Made by a program: the position numbers and the translations under genes. DNA of 5,707 bases from an uncultured Bacillota bacterium (GTDB taxonomy: Bacteria > Bacillota_I > Bacilli_A > RF39 > UBA660): NCBI GenBank assembly GCA_905200435.1, contig CAJKKJ010000070.1, forward strand, positions 1 to 5,707, given 5' to 3'. This document shows positions 1 to 5,139 of this stretch, in pieces (within the stretch, counting starts at the first letter, position 1; every line of letters starts with the position of its first letter). The notes beneath the pieces were generated by a model. That model had not been told where the DNA came from. It was given only the letters and a program-made list of their open reading frames with translations, and did no database searches.

Positions 1-1770
1 GGAAGTATTGAAGGTAGTACTGGTAATGCAGTATTTGTTTTAAGAGATACTGAAGATGGAGAGTCATGGAGTAATAAGGTAATTAGTTTAGGTCAAATAA
101 ATCCAGGGGATAGTGGATCATTTGATGTTGTAATGGATGCAAGTGGAAGTACTGTAGATATGTATGCAACACTTAGTATAGATAGAGGTAGTGGAGATAC
201 AGAATTACCAACTAACTTAAAGTTTTATACAACAAGTGATCATAAAAGTGAATTACATAAATATTATTCATTTTTAGAAAAGAGTGGAACAAATAAAGAA
301 ACATTAACAATATATTGGTACTGGAATCCATATATAGATGATGTAGAAGATACAAAGTATATAAATAAAAGTTTTAATGCAAGTATAAATGTAAGTGCAG
401 TTCAGATAAGTGAATATGCCATGATGAATAATGGAAGTTGCGCGACTTATGATGAAGAAACAGGTGATGAGATAACTTCTGTTTCAGCATTTTGGCAAGA
501 AGCATATAAACCATATATAAGAACAATTACATTAGGGAATGATTTAAGTAATTTACCAAGTAGTTGTACAGAAGAAAACCTATGTTGGGATATATCTGAT
601 ACTGGAAGTAAGAAGAAAGTATATGCTTACTTAATAGATAGTGGACTAAAAGATGAGTATGAAACTGAACAAAGCTTATATAATTTATATATAGTAAGTG
701 AAGCACCAATATTCGCACCTGTTGATAGCTCATACTTATTTGCAGGTCTTAGTAATATAAAAAGTATAAACTTTAATAACAATTTTAATACATCAAAAGT
801 AACCTCAATGAGATATATGTTTGGCTCTGGTTTTTATCGCAGTTCGATTGGAAGTATAATACAAAACTTAGATTTAAGCACTTTCAATACATCAAATGTT
901 ACAAATATGGAAGGAATGCTTTTAGGATATAGGGGTTTATTAAATTTAAATATTGATAATTTTAATACTTCAAAAGTAACTAATATGGCTGGTATGTTTT
1001 CAATGAATTCTTCACTAAAGAAGTTAGATTTAAGTTCATTTTGTACAGCTAATATTGTAAAGTTTGGATCAGAGACATCCAGTTTTGGTATGTTTTCTGG
1101 CTGTTCATCTTTAACTAGTTTGGATGTGAGTTGTTTTGATACATCGAGTGCAACAAATATGTGTGCAATGTTTTATTATTGTTCTTCATTAAAAAATCTT
1201 GAATTGACTAATTTTAATACGTCAAACGTAACGAGTATGAGATATATGTTTTGTGGGTGTTCCTCTTTAGAAGAGGTTGCTTTGAGTACCTTTGATACTT
1301 CACATGTAACGGATATGTCATATATGTTTGAAGAGTGTTCGTCATTAACAATCTTAAATTTAAGTAATTTTAATACTTCTAGTGTTAATAATATGAATTA
1401 TATGTTTAGTGGCTGTTCTTCTTTAGTAACTTTAAATTTAAATGGTTTTAATAAGTTAGTTGGAAATGAAAGTTCATATATTTTTGATAAGTGCATATCT
1501 TTAAAATATTTGGATATAATTAATGTGTATATTAATAATTCATCTATTGATTATGTATTATCTAGTTTAGAAAATAGCTCTTATTTAATTACTACAATAA
1601 ATTTGTATGGTGGTGATACTGGTGGGACTTTTATTCCTAAACCTTCTAATGGAAAAATCACACTTAATTATGATACTAATACTGAAAGTTTTGTTGATTC
1701 TTCGATTGCAGCTCATCCTGAATATAATTGGGTTAAAGGTAAACTTATAACAGCTCCAACATCAAGTTAA
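1..1770 (+). CDS. BspA-like (DUF285) leucine-rich-repeat surface protein, 5' partial
   Basis: The frame is open from base 1 to a TAA stop, giving 589 residues without a start. The first in-frame ATG (133) has no ribosome binding site and lies inside a continuous domain, so it is internal. Residues 1 to about 130 contain a PGDSGSFD motif followed by DASGS and LPTNLKFY, a pattern I associate with TasA/camelysin-like (SipW-processed) beta-sandwich segments. Residues about 170-260 form the usual BspA lead-in (WDIS, a YLIDSG turn, LYIVSE, SSYLF). Residues 262 to about 508 are nine BspA-type repeats with FNTS, VTxM, MF and CSSL elements. The tail, about 525-589, has no repeats and ends in TAPTSS. 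No LPXTG motif or C-terminal membrane segment is visible, so any anchor or signal peptide must lie upstream of the window. Family members are exported surface proteins often linked to adhesion; the ligand cannot be told from sequence. The family call is firm, the N-terminal domain call moderate. Confidence 0.88.
   Translation, partial: GSIEGSTGNAVFVLRDTEDGESWSNKVISLGQINPGDSGSFDVVMDASGSTVDMYATLSIDRGSGDTELPTNLKFYTTSDHKSELHKYYSFLEKSGTNKETLTIYWYWNPYIDDVEDTKYINKSFNASINVSAVQISEYAMMNNGSCATYDEETGDEITSVSAFWQEAYKPYIRTITLGNDLSNLPSSCTEENLCWDISDTGSKKKVYAYLIDSGLKDEYETEQSLYNLYIVSEAPIFAPVDSSYLFAGLSNIKSINFNNNFNTSKVTSMRYMFGSGFYRSSIGSIIQNLDLSTFNTSNVTNMEGMLLGYRGLLNLNIDNFNTSKVTNMAGMFSMNSSLKKLDLSSFCTANIVKFGSETSSFGMFSGCSSLTSLDVSCFDTSSATNMCAMFYYCSSLKNLELTNFNTSNVTSMRYMFCGCSSLEEVALSTFDTSHVTDMSYMFEECSSLTILNLSNFNTSSVNNMNYMFSGCSSLVTLNLNGFNKLVGNESSYIFDKCISLKYLDIINVYINNSSIDYVLSSLENSSYLITTINLYGGDTGGTFIPKPSNGKITLNYDTNTESFVDSSIAAHPEYNWVKGKLITAPTSS
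784..1524 (+). repeat. Nine BspA/DUF285 leucine-rich repeat units within the surface-protein gene
   Basis: Units begin at an F(N/D/C)T-type motif at about nt 784, 883, 961, 1039, 1135, 1213, 1291, 1369 and 1447. Most units are 26 residues (78 nt). The first has a 7-residue insertion (about 33 residues) and the fourth a 6-residue insertion (32 residues). The consensus is FxTSxVTxMxxMFxxCSSLxxLxLSx. Unit 9 is degenerate (FNKLVGNESS, then IFDKCISL) and probably caps the solenoid. The CSSL cysteine is present in units 4 to 8 (CISL in unit 9) and absent from units 1 to 3. Repeats are conserved as protein rather than as identical DNA. Confidence 0.9.
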
Positions 1771-1790
1771 AGAACGAAAGTTCTTTTTTC
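1769..1790 (+). terminator. Intrinsic terminator of the surface-protein gene
   Basis: AAAGAAC (1769-1775) pairs perfectly with GTTCTTT (1780-1786) around a GAAA tetraloop, and a run of six T covers 1784-1789. The 5' arm begins with the last two bases of the TAA stop codon. Confidence 0.9.
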
Positions 1791-1801
1791 TTTAAAAAGT
1801 A

Positions 1802-1830
1802 TTCAAAAATATAAAAAAACAATGTATAAT
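1802..1830 (+). promoter_or_regulatory. Putative sigma-A promoter of the 181-residue hypothetical gene
   Basis: TTCAAA (1802-1807, four of six consensus bases) and a perfect TATAAT (1825-1830) are separated by 17 bases. Transcription would start near 1836-1838, practically on the ribosome binding site GGAGG at 1837-1841, leaving a leader of about 10 bases. It lies directly after the terminator of the preceding gene, so an independent promoter is expected here. The region is AT-rich, so a chance match is possible. Confidence 0.65.
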
Positions 1831-1836
1831 TAAAGT

Positions 1837-1841
1837 GGAGG
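1837..1841 (+). promoter_or_regulatory. Ribosome binding site that fixes the start at 1847
   Basis: GGAGG lies five bases before ATG 1847. An in-frame GTG at 1835 overlaps this site and would need another one upstream, where only AT-rich promoter sequence is found. ATG 1847 is therefore the start. Confidence 0.85.
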
Positions 1842-1846
1842 TAAAA

Positions 1847-2392
1847 ATGAGAGCTATATTAGAATCTTATAAAAAGAATAAAGAAGGAAAATTGGAAATT
1901 ATATATTCCGTAAAAAGTTTAGAAGGAAATAACTTTAAAGTAAAAGAAGAAGAACCATATTCTATAGAAAGAGAAAAACAATTACTAAATGAATTAAAAA
2001 ATAATTTAACAGACAAAATGAATAATTATACAAGTTTAAGAATTCAAAACAATATGTTAATGTATAATATAGTAAATGGAATAGGAATGAGTATGATAAG
2101 TTTCTTTGGAACAAAACATATACTAGGTACTATAGGGGTTTTAGATACATTAAAAAACACAAAAACATATTTGGACCAATATAAAGAATTAATTGGAATG
2201 GAAAAATATATATACTATTTAGATAATGAAAATACATTTAATGAATTTAATAAAATGGAAGCAAATATTAATTGTCCAATAATAAAAAACAAAATAAAAA
2301 AAATAGATGGAAATATAGATTGTCATAATATTAATCTATTTACCAAAAGAGAACTAAAAAAAATAAATAATTATACAAATAAAAAAATATAA
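1847..2392 (+). CDS. Hypothetical protein, 181 residues, with a central hydrophobic segment
   Basis: I do not recognise this protein. The start is ATG 1847, set by GGAGG at 1837-1841; the stop is TAA. Residues 1-40 are charged and may form beta strands (EIIYSV, then NNFKV). Residues about 40-65 look like an amphipathic, possibly coiled-coil helix rich in Glu, Lys, Leu and Asn. Residues about 70-99 are the only long hydrophobic stretch (motifs YNIVNGIG, SMISFFG, ILGTIGVL); it contains Gly, His and Lys, so it could be a membrane hairpin or a buried helix. The C-terminal third is Asn/Lys-rich with Cys at about 143 and 159 and a basic end. There is no signal peptide at the N-terminus. The gene is monocistronic in appearance: a terminator lies upstream, its own promoter precedes it, and a new promoter starts one base after its stop. 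AT content resembles the neighbours. No function can be assigned. Confidence 0.75.
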   Translation: MRAILESYKKNKEGKLEIIYSVKSLEGNNFKVKEEEPYSIEREKQLLNELKNNLTDKMNNYTSLRIQNNMLMYNIVNGIGMSMISFFGTKHILGTIGVLDTLKNTKTYLDQYKELIGMEKYIYYLDNENTFNEFNKMEANINCPIIKNKIKKIDGNIDCHNINLFTKRELKKINNYTNKKI

Positions 2393-2393
2393 C

Positions 2394-2422
2394 TTGAAAT
2401 AAAAAAATAAAAGTGATATGAT
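2394..2422 (+). promoter_or_regulatory. Strong sigma-A promoter of the T-box / HD / serS operon
   Basis: TTGAAA (2394-2399) and TATGAT (2417-2422) are separated by exactly 17 bases, and TGA (2414-2416) before the -10 gives an extended -10 element. Transcription should start near 2428-2430, just before the T-box leader. The -35 begins one base after the stop codon of the upstream gene. Confidence 0.85.
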
Positions 2423-2427
2423 AAATG

Positions 2428-2608
2428 AAACAAATGAAGAGATGTAGTAATATTATCCCTTATTAAAAGAGAGTCATTGTTGGTGGAAAATGATAATAAC
2501 ATAATATGAATCTGTCTTGGATGTGGCATTGCCCGGTATAAACCGTTATTAAATTAAGTTAAATAAAGGATGGTACCGTCTTATTGACTCCTTGTACTAT
2601 TCTTTTTT
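2428..2608 (+). promoter_or_regulatory. T-box riboswitch (tRNA-Ser sensing) upstream of the HD gene and serS
   Basis: This leader senses uncharged tRNA and lets transcription continue into the operon. The specifier loop has AGTA (2446-2449) opposite GAA-TCT-G (2508-2514), with TCT (2511-2513) as specifier, a serine codon. It is closed above by a perfect 7-bp helix, ATATTAT (2450-2456) with ATAATAT (2501-2507). Further up, TTATTA (2460-2465) pairs with TAATAA (2494-2499), followed by the AGAGAG element (2468-2473) and a distal loop with TTGGTGG between TCATT (2474-2478) and AATGA (2489-2493). Small hairpins follow at 2525-2533 and 2534-2545. The antiterminator is AAGGA (2566-2570), bulge TGGTACC (2571-2577), GTC (2578-2580), loop TTATT, GAC (2586-2588), TCCTT (2589-2593), with both helices perfectly paired. 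It accounts for most of the 231-base gap between genes. Serine specificity agrees with serS downstream. Confidence 0.95.
2565..2608 (+). terminator. T-box-controlled intrinsic terminator
   Basis: The 12-base arm 2565-2576 (AAAGGATGGTAC) pairs along its whole length with 2594-2605 (GTACTATTCTTT), including two G-U pairs, and is followed by a T run to 2608. The 5' arm contains most of the antiterminator bulge, so the two structures exclude each other: uncharged tRNA-Ser favours the antiterminator, otherwise transcription stops before the HD gene. Confidence 0.93.
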
Positions 2609-2623
2609 GTGTTTGGAGGATAA

Positions 2624-3127
2624 ATGTTAGAAAAATTATTAGATAAAAAATATGATGAAATAAAACAAGAGAGCGATTTAGAAAAAAAAGCTACTGATAT
2701 AGTAAATATACTATTTGATGGGAAATTCGATAAAGGAAGAAAACCATATATTGAACATTTACTATATATAAGAGATAATGTAAATACTAAAAATCAAAGA
2801 ATAATAGGTTTATTACATGATACAATTGAAGACTTAAATATAAAAAAGGAAGAATTAATTGATGTTGGTTTTCCTGAAAATATTGTTGATGTAATAGAAA
2901 TATTAAGTAGAAAAAGTAAACCAAAAGAAGACTATAATGATTATATAGAAAGAATCATTAATTCAAATAATGAAGATGCATTAGAAGTAAAATTAATTGA
3001 TTTAAAACATAATATGGATATATCTAATATTGAAAAACCTACTGTAAAAGATTTTTCAAGAATAGAAAAAAGATATAGACCAAATTACATAAAAATTCAA
3101 AACAAATTAAATGAAAGGAATGAATGA
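2624..3127 (+). CDS. Small SpoT/Mesh1-like HD-domain protein (possible nucleotide pyrophosphohydrolase)
   Basis: 167 residues; the start ATG 2624 follows GGAGG at 2615-2619. The fold resembles the HD hydrolase domain of RelA/SpoT and the small alarmone hydrolase Mesh1: KGRKPYIEH (38-46, family: GxPYIxHP), LLHDTIED (63-70) with the HD pair H65-D66, a helix ending in an ILSRK segment (93-97, family: vtrk/vtdd), and VKLIDLKHN (122-130) matching the family's KLADxxxN, with D126 as likely metal ligand. The family usually has His in an AxxxHxGQ motif about ten residues before PYI; here that position is Phe (LFDGK, F31). Three of four expected metal ligands are present, so activity, perhaps on (p)ppGpp, is possible but not shown. 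No synthetase, TGS or ACT domain is present, and length is close to the about 180 residues of stand-alone Mesh1-type enzymes. It is the first gene after the Ser T-box, and its TGA stop is one base before the serS start. A role tied to serine starvation is inference. Confidence 0.8.
   Translation: MLEKLLDKKYDEIKQESDLEKKATDIVNILFDGKFDKGRKPYIEHLLYIRDNVNTKNQRIIGLLHDTIEDLNIKKEELIDVGFPENIVDVIEILSRKSKPKEDYNDYIERIINSNNEDALEVKLIDLKHNMDISNIEKPTVKDFSRIEKRYRPNYIKIQNKLNERNE
3115..3119 (+). promoter_or_regulatory. Ribosome binding site of serS inside the HD gene
   Basis: AAGGA lies nine bases before ATG 3129. In-frame ATGs at 3111 and 3120 precede or touch this site and cannot use it. ATG 3129 also gives MLDIKFVREN, the typical SerRS beginning. 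Since the site lies in the last codons of the HD gene, translational coupling is likely. Confidence 0.8.
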
Positions 3128-3128
3128 A

Positions 3129-4418
3129 ATGTTAGATATAAAATTTGTAAGAGAAAATCCAGAAAAAGTAAAAGAAAATATTAGAAAAAAATTTCAAGAT
3201 CAAAAACTAGTATTAGTAGATGAAGTAATTGATATTGATAAAAAAATAAGAGAGTTAAAAGCTAAAGGTGATGAACTTAGAAGTAACAGAAATAAACTAA
3301 GTGATGAAATAGGAGTATTATTTAGAGAAAAAAAGATAGAAGACGCTAATAAAAATAAAGAAACAGTTAAAAAAATCAATTCTGAATTAGAAGTATTAGA
3401 AAAAGATGAAGCAAATTTAAATGGTGAATTAAAAAAGAGAATGATGGTAATTCCAAATATAATAGATGATTCAGTACCAATTGGTAAAGACGATAGTGAA
3501 AATGTTGAAATACAAAGATATGGAGAACCTGTAGTACCTAATTATGAAATACCATATCATGCAGATATACTTGCAACATTTAATGGACTTGATAAAGAAG
3601 CATCAGGAAGAACAAGTGGTAACGGATTCTATTATTTAATGGGAGATGCTGCAAGACTATCTAGCGCTATGTTGTCTTATGCAAGAGATTTTATGATAAA
3701 TAAAAACTTTACATATTGCATACCTCCATTTATGATTAGGGGAGATGTAGTAAATGGCGTTATGAGTTTTGCCGAAATGGATGCAATGATGTATAAAATA
3801 GAAGGTGAGGACTTATATCTAATTGGTACAAGTGAACACTCTATGATTGGTAAGTTCAAAGGAGAAATAATTAAAGAAGATGAATTACCTATTACTATGA
3901 CTTCATATTCGCCATGCTTTAGAAAAGAAGTAGGTGCTCATGGCATTGAAGAAAGAGGAATATATAGAGTTCATCAATTTGAAAAACAAGAAATGATTGT
4001 TTTATGTAAACCTGAAGAATCTATGGAATGGTATAATAAAATGTGGTCTTATAGTGTTGAGTTATTTAGAAGTTTAAATATACCTGTTAGAACACTTGAA
4101 TGTTGTAGTGGCGATTTGGCTGATTTAAAAGTTAAATCATGTGATATTGAAGCATGGAGTCCAAGACAACAAAAATATTTTGAAGTTTGTAGTTGCTCTA
4201 ATTTAGGAGATGCTCAAGCAAGAAGACTTAATATAAAAGCAAAAGGAAAAGATGGAAATTATTTAGTTCATACACTTAATAATACAGTTTTGGCTTCTAC
4301 GAGAGCTTTAATTGCATTCCTTGAAAATAACTATAATGAAGATGGAAGTATTGATATACCAGCTGTTTTAAGACCATATATGGGTGGTATGGAAAAAATT
4401 GTTCCAAAACAAAATTAA
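3129..4418 (+). CDS. serS: Seryl-tRNA synthetase, class II, archaeal/eukaryotic-like motifs
   Basis: Cytosolic enzyme that activates serine with ATP and loads it onto tRNA-Ser. With ATG 3129 it has 429 residues, normal for the family. Residues 1-110 are the N-terminal tRNA-binding domain: MLDIKFVREN start, then a long charged coiled-coil arm (about 27-105). The catalytic core follows: FYYLMGDAARL (about 167-177), IPPFMI (198-203), the serine-binding TSEH (234-237; most bacteria have TAEV), motif 2 FRKEVG (264-269) continuing to RGIYRVHQFEK (276-286), and motif 3 around NNTVLASTRA (384-393) with R392 as the invariant motif-3 Arg. The C-terminus VLRPYMGG is typical. The TSEH, DIEAW and NNTVLASTRA segments differ from the usual bacterial TAEV and GSGLAVGR forms and look more like archaeal/eukaryotic SerRS. 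Expression is under the Ser T-box, with the HD gene one base upstream; a hairpin at the stop codon ends the operon. The family call is certain, the clade call moderate. Confidence 0.97.
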   Translation: MLDIKFVRENPEKVKENIRKKFQDQKLVLVDEVIDIDKKIRELKAKGDELRSNRNKLSDEIGVLFREKKIEDANKNKETVKKINSELEVLEKDEANLNGELKKRMMVIPNIIDDSVPIGKDDSENVEIQRYGEPVVPNYEIPYHADILATFNGLDKEASGRTSGNGFYYLMGDAARLSSAMLSYARDFMINKNFTYCIPPFMIRGDVVNGVMSFAEMDAMMYKIEGEDLYLIGTSEHSMIGKFKGEIIKEDELPITMTSYSPCFRKEVGAHGIEERGIYRVHQFEKQEMIVLCKPEESMEWYNKMWSYSVELFRSLNIPVRTLECCSGDLADLKVKSCDIEAWSPRQQKYFEVCSCSNLGDAQARRLNIKAKGKDGNYLVHTLNNTVLASTRALIAFLENNYNEDGSIDIPAVLRPYMGGMEKIVPKQN

Positions 4419-4438
4419 CTAGTTTACTAGTTAATTTT
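4411..4438 (+). terminator. Terminator-like hairpin at the end of serS
   Basis: A perfect 12-bp palindromic stem, AAAATTAACTAG (4411-4422) with CTAGTTAATTTT (4427-4438), encloses a TTTA loop. It spans the serS stop codon (4416-4418). The T run is only four bases and lies in the stem, so termination may be partial. The A-rich 5' side would also serve the opposite strand. Confidence 0.7.
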
Positions 4439-4451
4439 AAAATGATATAAT
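4423..4451 (+). promoter_or_regulatory. Putative extended -10 promoter of the Ig-like protein gene
   Basis: TATAAT (4446-4451) is preceded by TGA (4443-4445), an extended -10 element. TTTACT (4423-4428, four of six bases) lies 17 bases upstream and sits in the loop and 3' arm of the serS terminator hairpin. The start would be near 4458, giving a leader of about 14 bases. Confidence 0.7.
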
Positions 4452-4460
4452 TGTAATATA

Positions 4461-4468
4461 AAGAGGTG
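4461..4468 (+). promoter_or_regulatory. Ribosome binding site that fixes the start at 4472
   Basis: AAGAGGTG ends three bases before ATG 4472. An in-frame GTG at 4466 is part of this site itself, so ATG 4472, giving MKKFDLF, is the start. Confidence 0.8.
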
Positions 4469-4471
4469 CAC

Positions 4472-5107
4472 ATGAAAAAGTTTGATTTATTTTTAGAAAA
4501 TATTGGTTTAAGAAATACTGCAACAGGTGAAAAGAAACCACTTGGTCAGATTATTTCTATTGTAGTACTTGTTTTAGTTGCAATAATAGGTGTTACGGCT
4601 ATTAACAATTATATAAAAAATAAAACAACAGCTAAACCAAAAGGTGATATTGTTTTTGATTTAAATGGTACATCATCAATGGTAGTTTATGTTGGAGAAG
4701 AATATATAGAACCAGGATTTGTTGCAAAAAATGAGTATGGGAATGATATTTCTAAAAAAGTTATAACTGTTGGTAGTGTTAATACAAATGAAGCTGGAAT
4801 ATATGAAATAACATATAAATTAAATATTAAAAGTACAACACTTATAAAAAATAGGGTTGTTACTGTTGTTGATAAAACAGATATAATTTTTTCATTACTT
4901 GGTGAAAAAGAAGTAACATTAAAAAAAGGCACGAAATATTATGATGATGGATATGTAATTATTTTGCCTGGAGAAAATGAACCTGAAAAATATATAACCG
5001 TTACAGGAAATGTTGATGAATCTATACCGGGAACTTATAGAATTGTATATAGGATTGAACATCCTAGCATAACTAAAGAATTAGTAAGAATTGTAAAAGT
5101 AATATAG
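4472..5107 (+). CDS. Membrane-anchored protein with two DUF5011-type Ig-like domains
   Basis: 211 residues. Residues 1-24 are cytoplasmic and charged (MKKFDLFLENIG, then EKKP). A single transmembrane helix covers about 25-46 (IISIVVLVLVAIIGV), followed by NNYIKNK. No lipobox or clear signal-peptidase site is visible, so an uncleaved anchor with the C-terminus outside is expected. Two tandem domains follow: about 59-134 and 137-211. Each shows the DUF5011 pattern: G near the start, a V/LxxGxxY segment (YVGEEYIEPGF; KKGTKYYDDGY), a V-G-V/S-T-like strand (TVGSVNT; TVTGNVD), then GxYxIxY (GIYEITY; GTYRIVY) and a closing V-V strand. Such domains are beta-sandwich modules in cell-surface proteins. 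Here there is no catalytic or sorting domain, so the protein is probably structural or an interaction partner in the envelope. It has its own promoter; murI follows 32 bases downstream behind a weak hairpin. The domain call is good, the function unknown. Confidence 0.85.
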   Translation: MKKFDLFLENIGLRNTATGEKKPLGQIISIVVLVLVAIIGVTAINNYIKNKTTAKPKGDIVFDLNGTSSMVVYVGEEYIEPGFVAKNEYGNDISKKVITVGSVNTNEAGIYEITYKLNIKSTTLIKNRVVTVVDKTDIIFSLLGEKEVTLKKGTKYYDDGYVIILPGENEPEKYITVTGNVDESIPGTYRIVYRIEHPSITKELVRIVKVI

Positions 5108-5124
5108 CAGGCTATCCTGCTTTT
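5106..5124 (+). terminator. Weak terminator or attenuator between the Ig-like gene and murI
   Basis: AGCAGG (5106-5111) pairs with CCTGCT (5116-5121) around a CTAT loop, followed by TTTT (5121-5124). The 5' arm begins inside the TAG stop codon. With a 6-bp stem and a short T run, partial read-through into murI is plausible, especially as no good promoter lies between the hairpin and murI. Confidence 0.6.
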
Positions 5125-5139
5125 AAAATAGGAGGAAAT

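Noticed and set aside
133..135. ATG as start of the surface protein
   Set aside because: There is no ribosome binding site and the reading frame continues upstream with family-typical sequence, so the gene begins before the window.
527..733. 68-codon open frame on the - strand
   Set aside because: It lies fully inside the surface-protein gene on the opposite strand, has no ribosome binding site I can see, and its composition is what the reverse of an AT-rich gene gives.
784..1524. CRISPR-like or DNA-level tandem repeat
   Set aside because: The 78-nt periodicity comes from protein repeats with diverged DNA; there are no constant repeats with unique spacers.
1835..1846. GTG start adding four residues to the 181-residue protein
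   Set aside because: This GTG overlaps the GGAGG site that serves ATG 1847.
3125..3127. UGA read as Trp, as in mycoplasmas
   Set aside because: TGA ends the HD gene right before serS, Trp is TGG throughout, and reading through would only add a short unrelated tail that overlaps serS.
3111..3128. ATG 3111 or 3120 as serS start
   Set aside because: Neither has its own ribosome binding site, and SerRS proteins normally begin at the MLDIKFVREN-type sequence.
3677..3859. 60-codon open frame on the - strand
   Set aside because: It is antisense to the conserved catalytic core of serS and shows no features of its own.
4466..4471. GTG start adding two residues to the Ig-like protein
   Set aside because: The GTG is part of the ribosome binding site for ATG 4472.
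4687..4932. 81-codon open frame on the - strand
   Set aside because: It is antisense to the Ig-like domains; its hydrophobic look is a by-product of reversed codons.
5080..5130. Separate promoter for murI
   Set aside because: TAATAT-like bases occur near 5099 but no matching -35 at the right distance was convincing.
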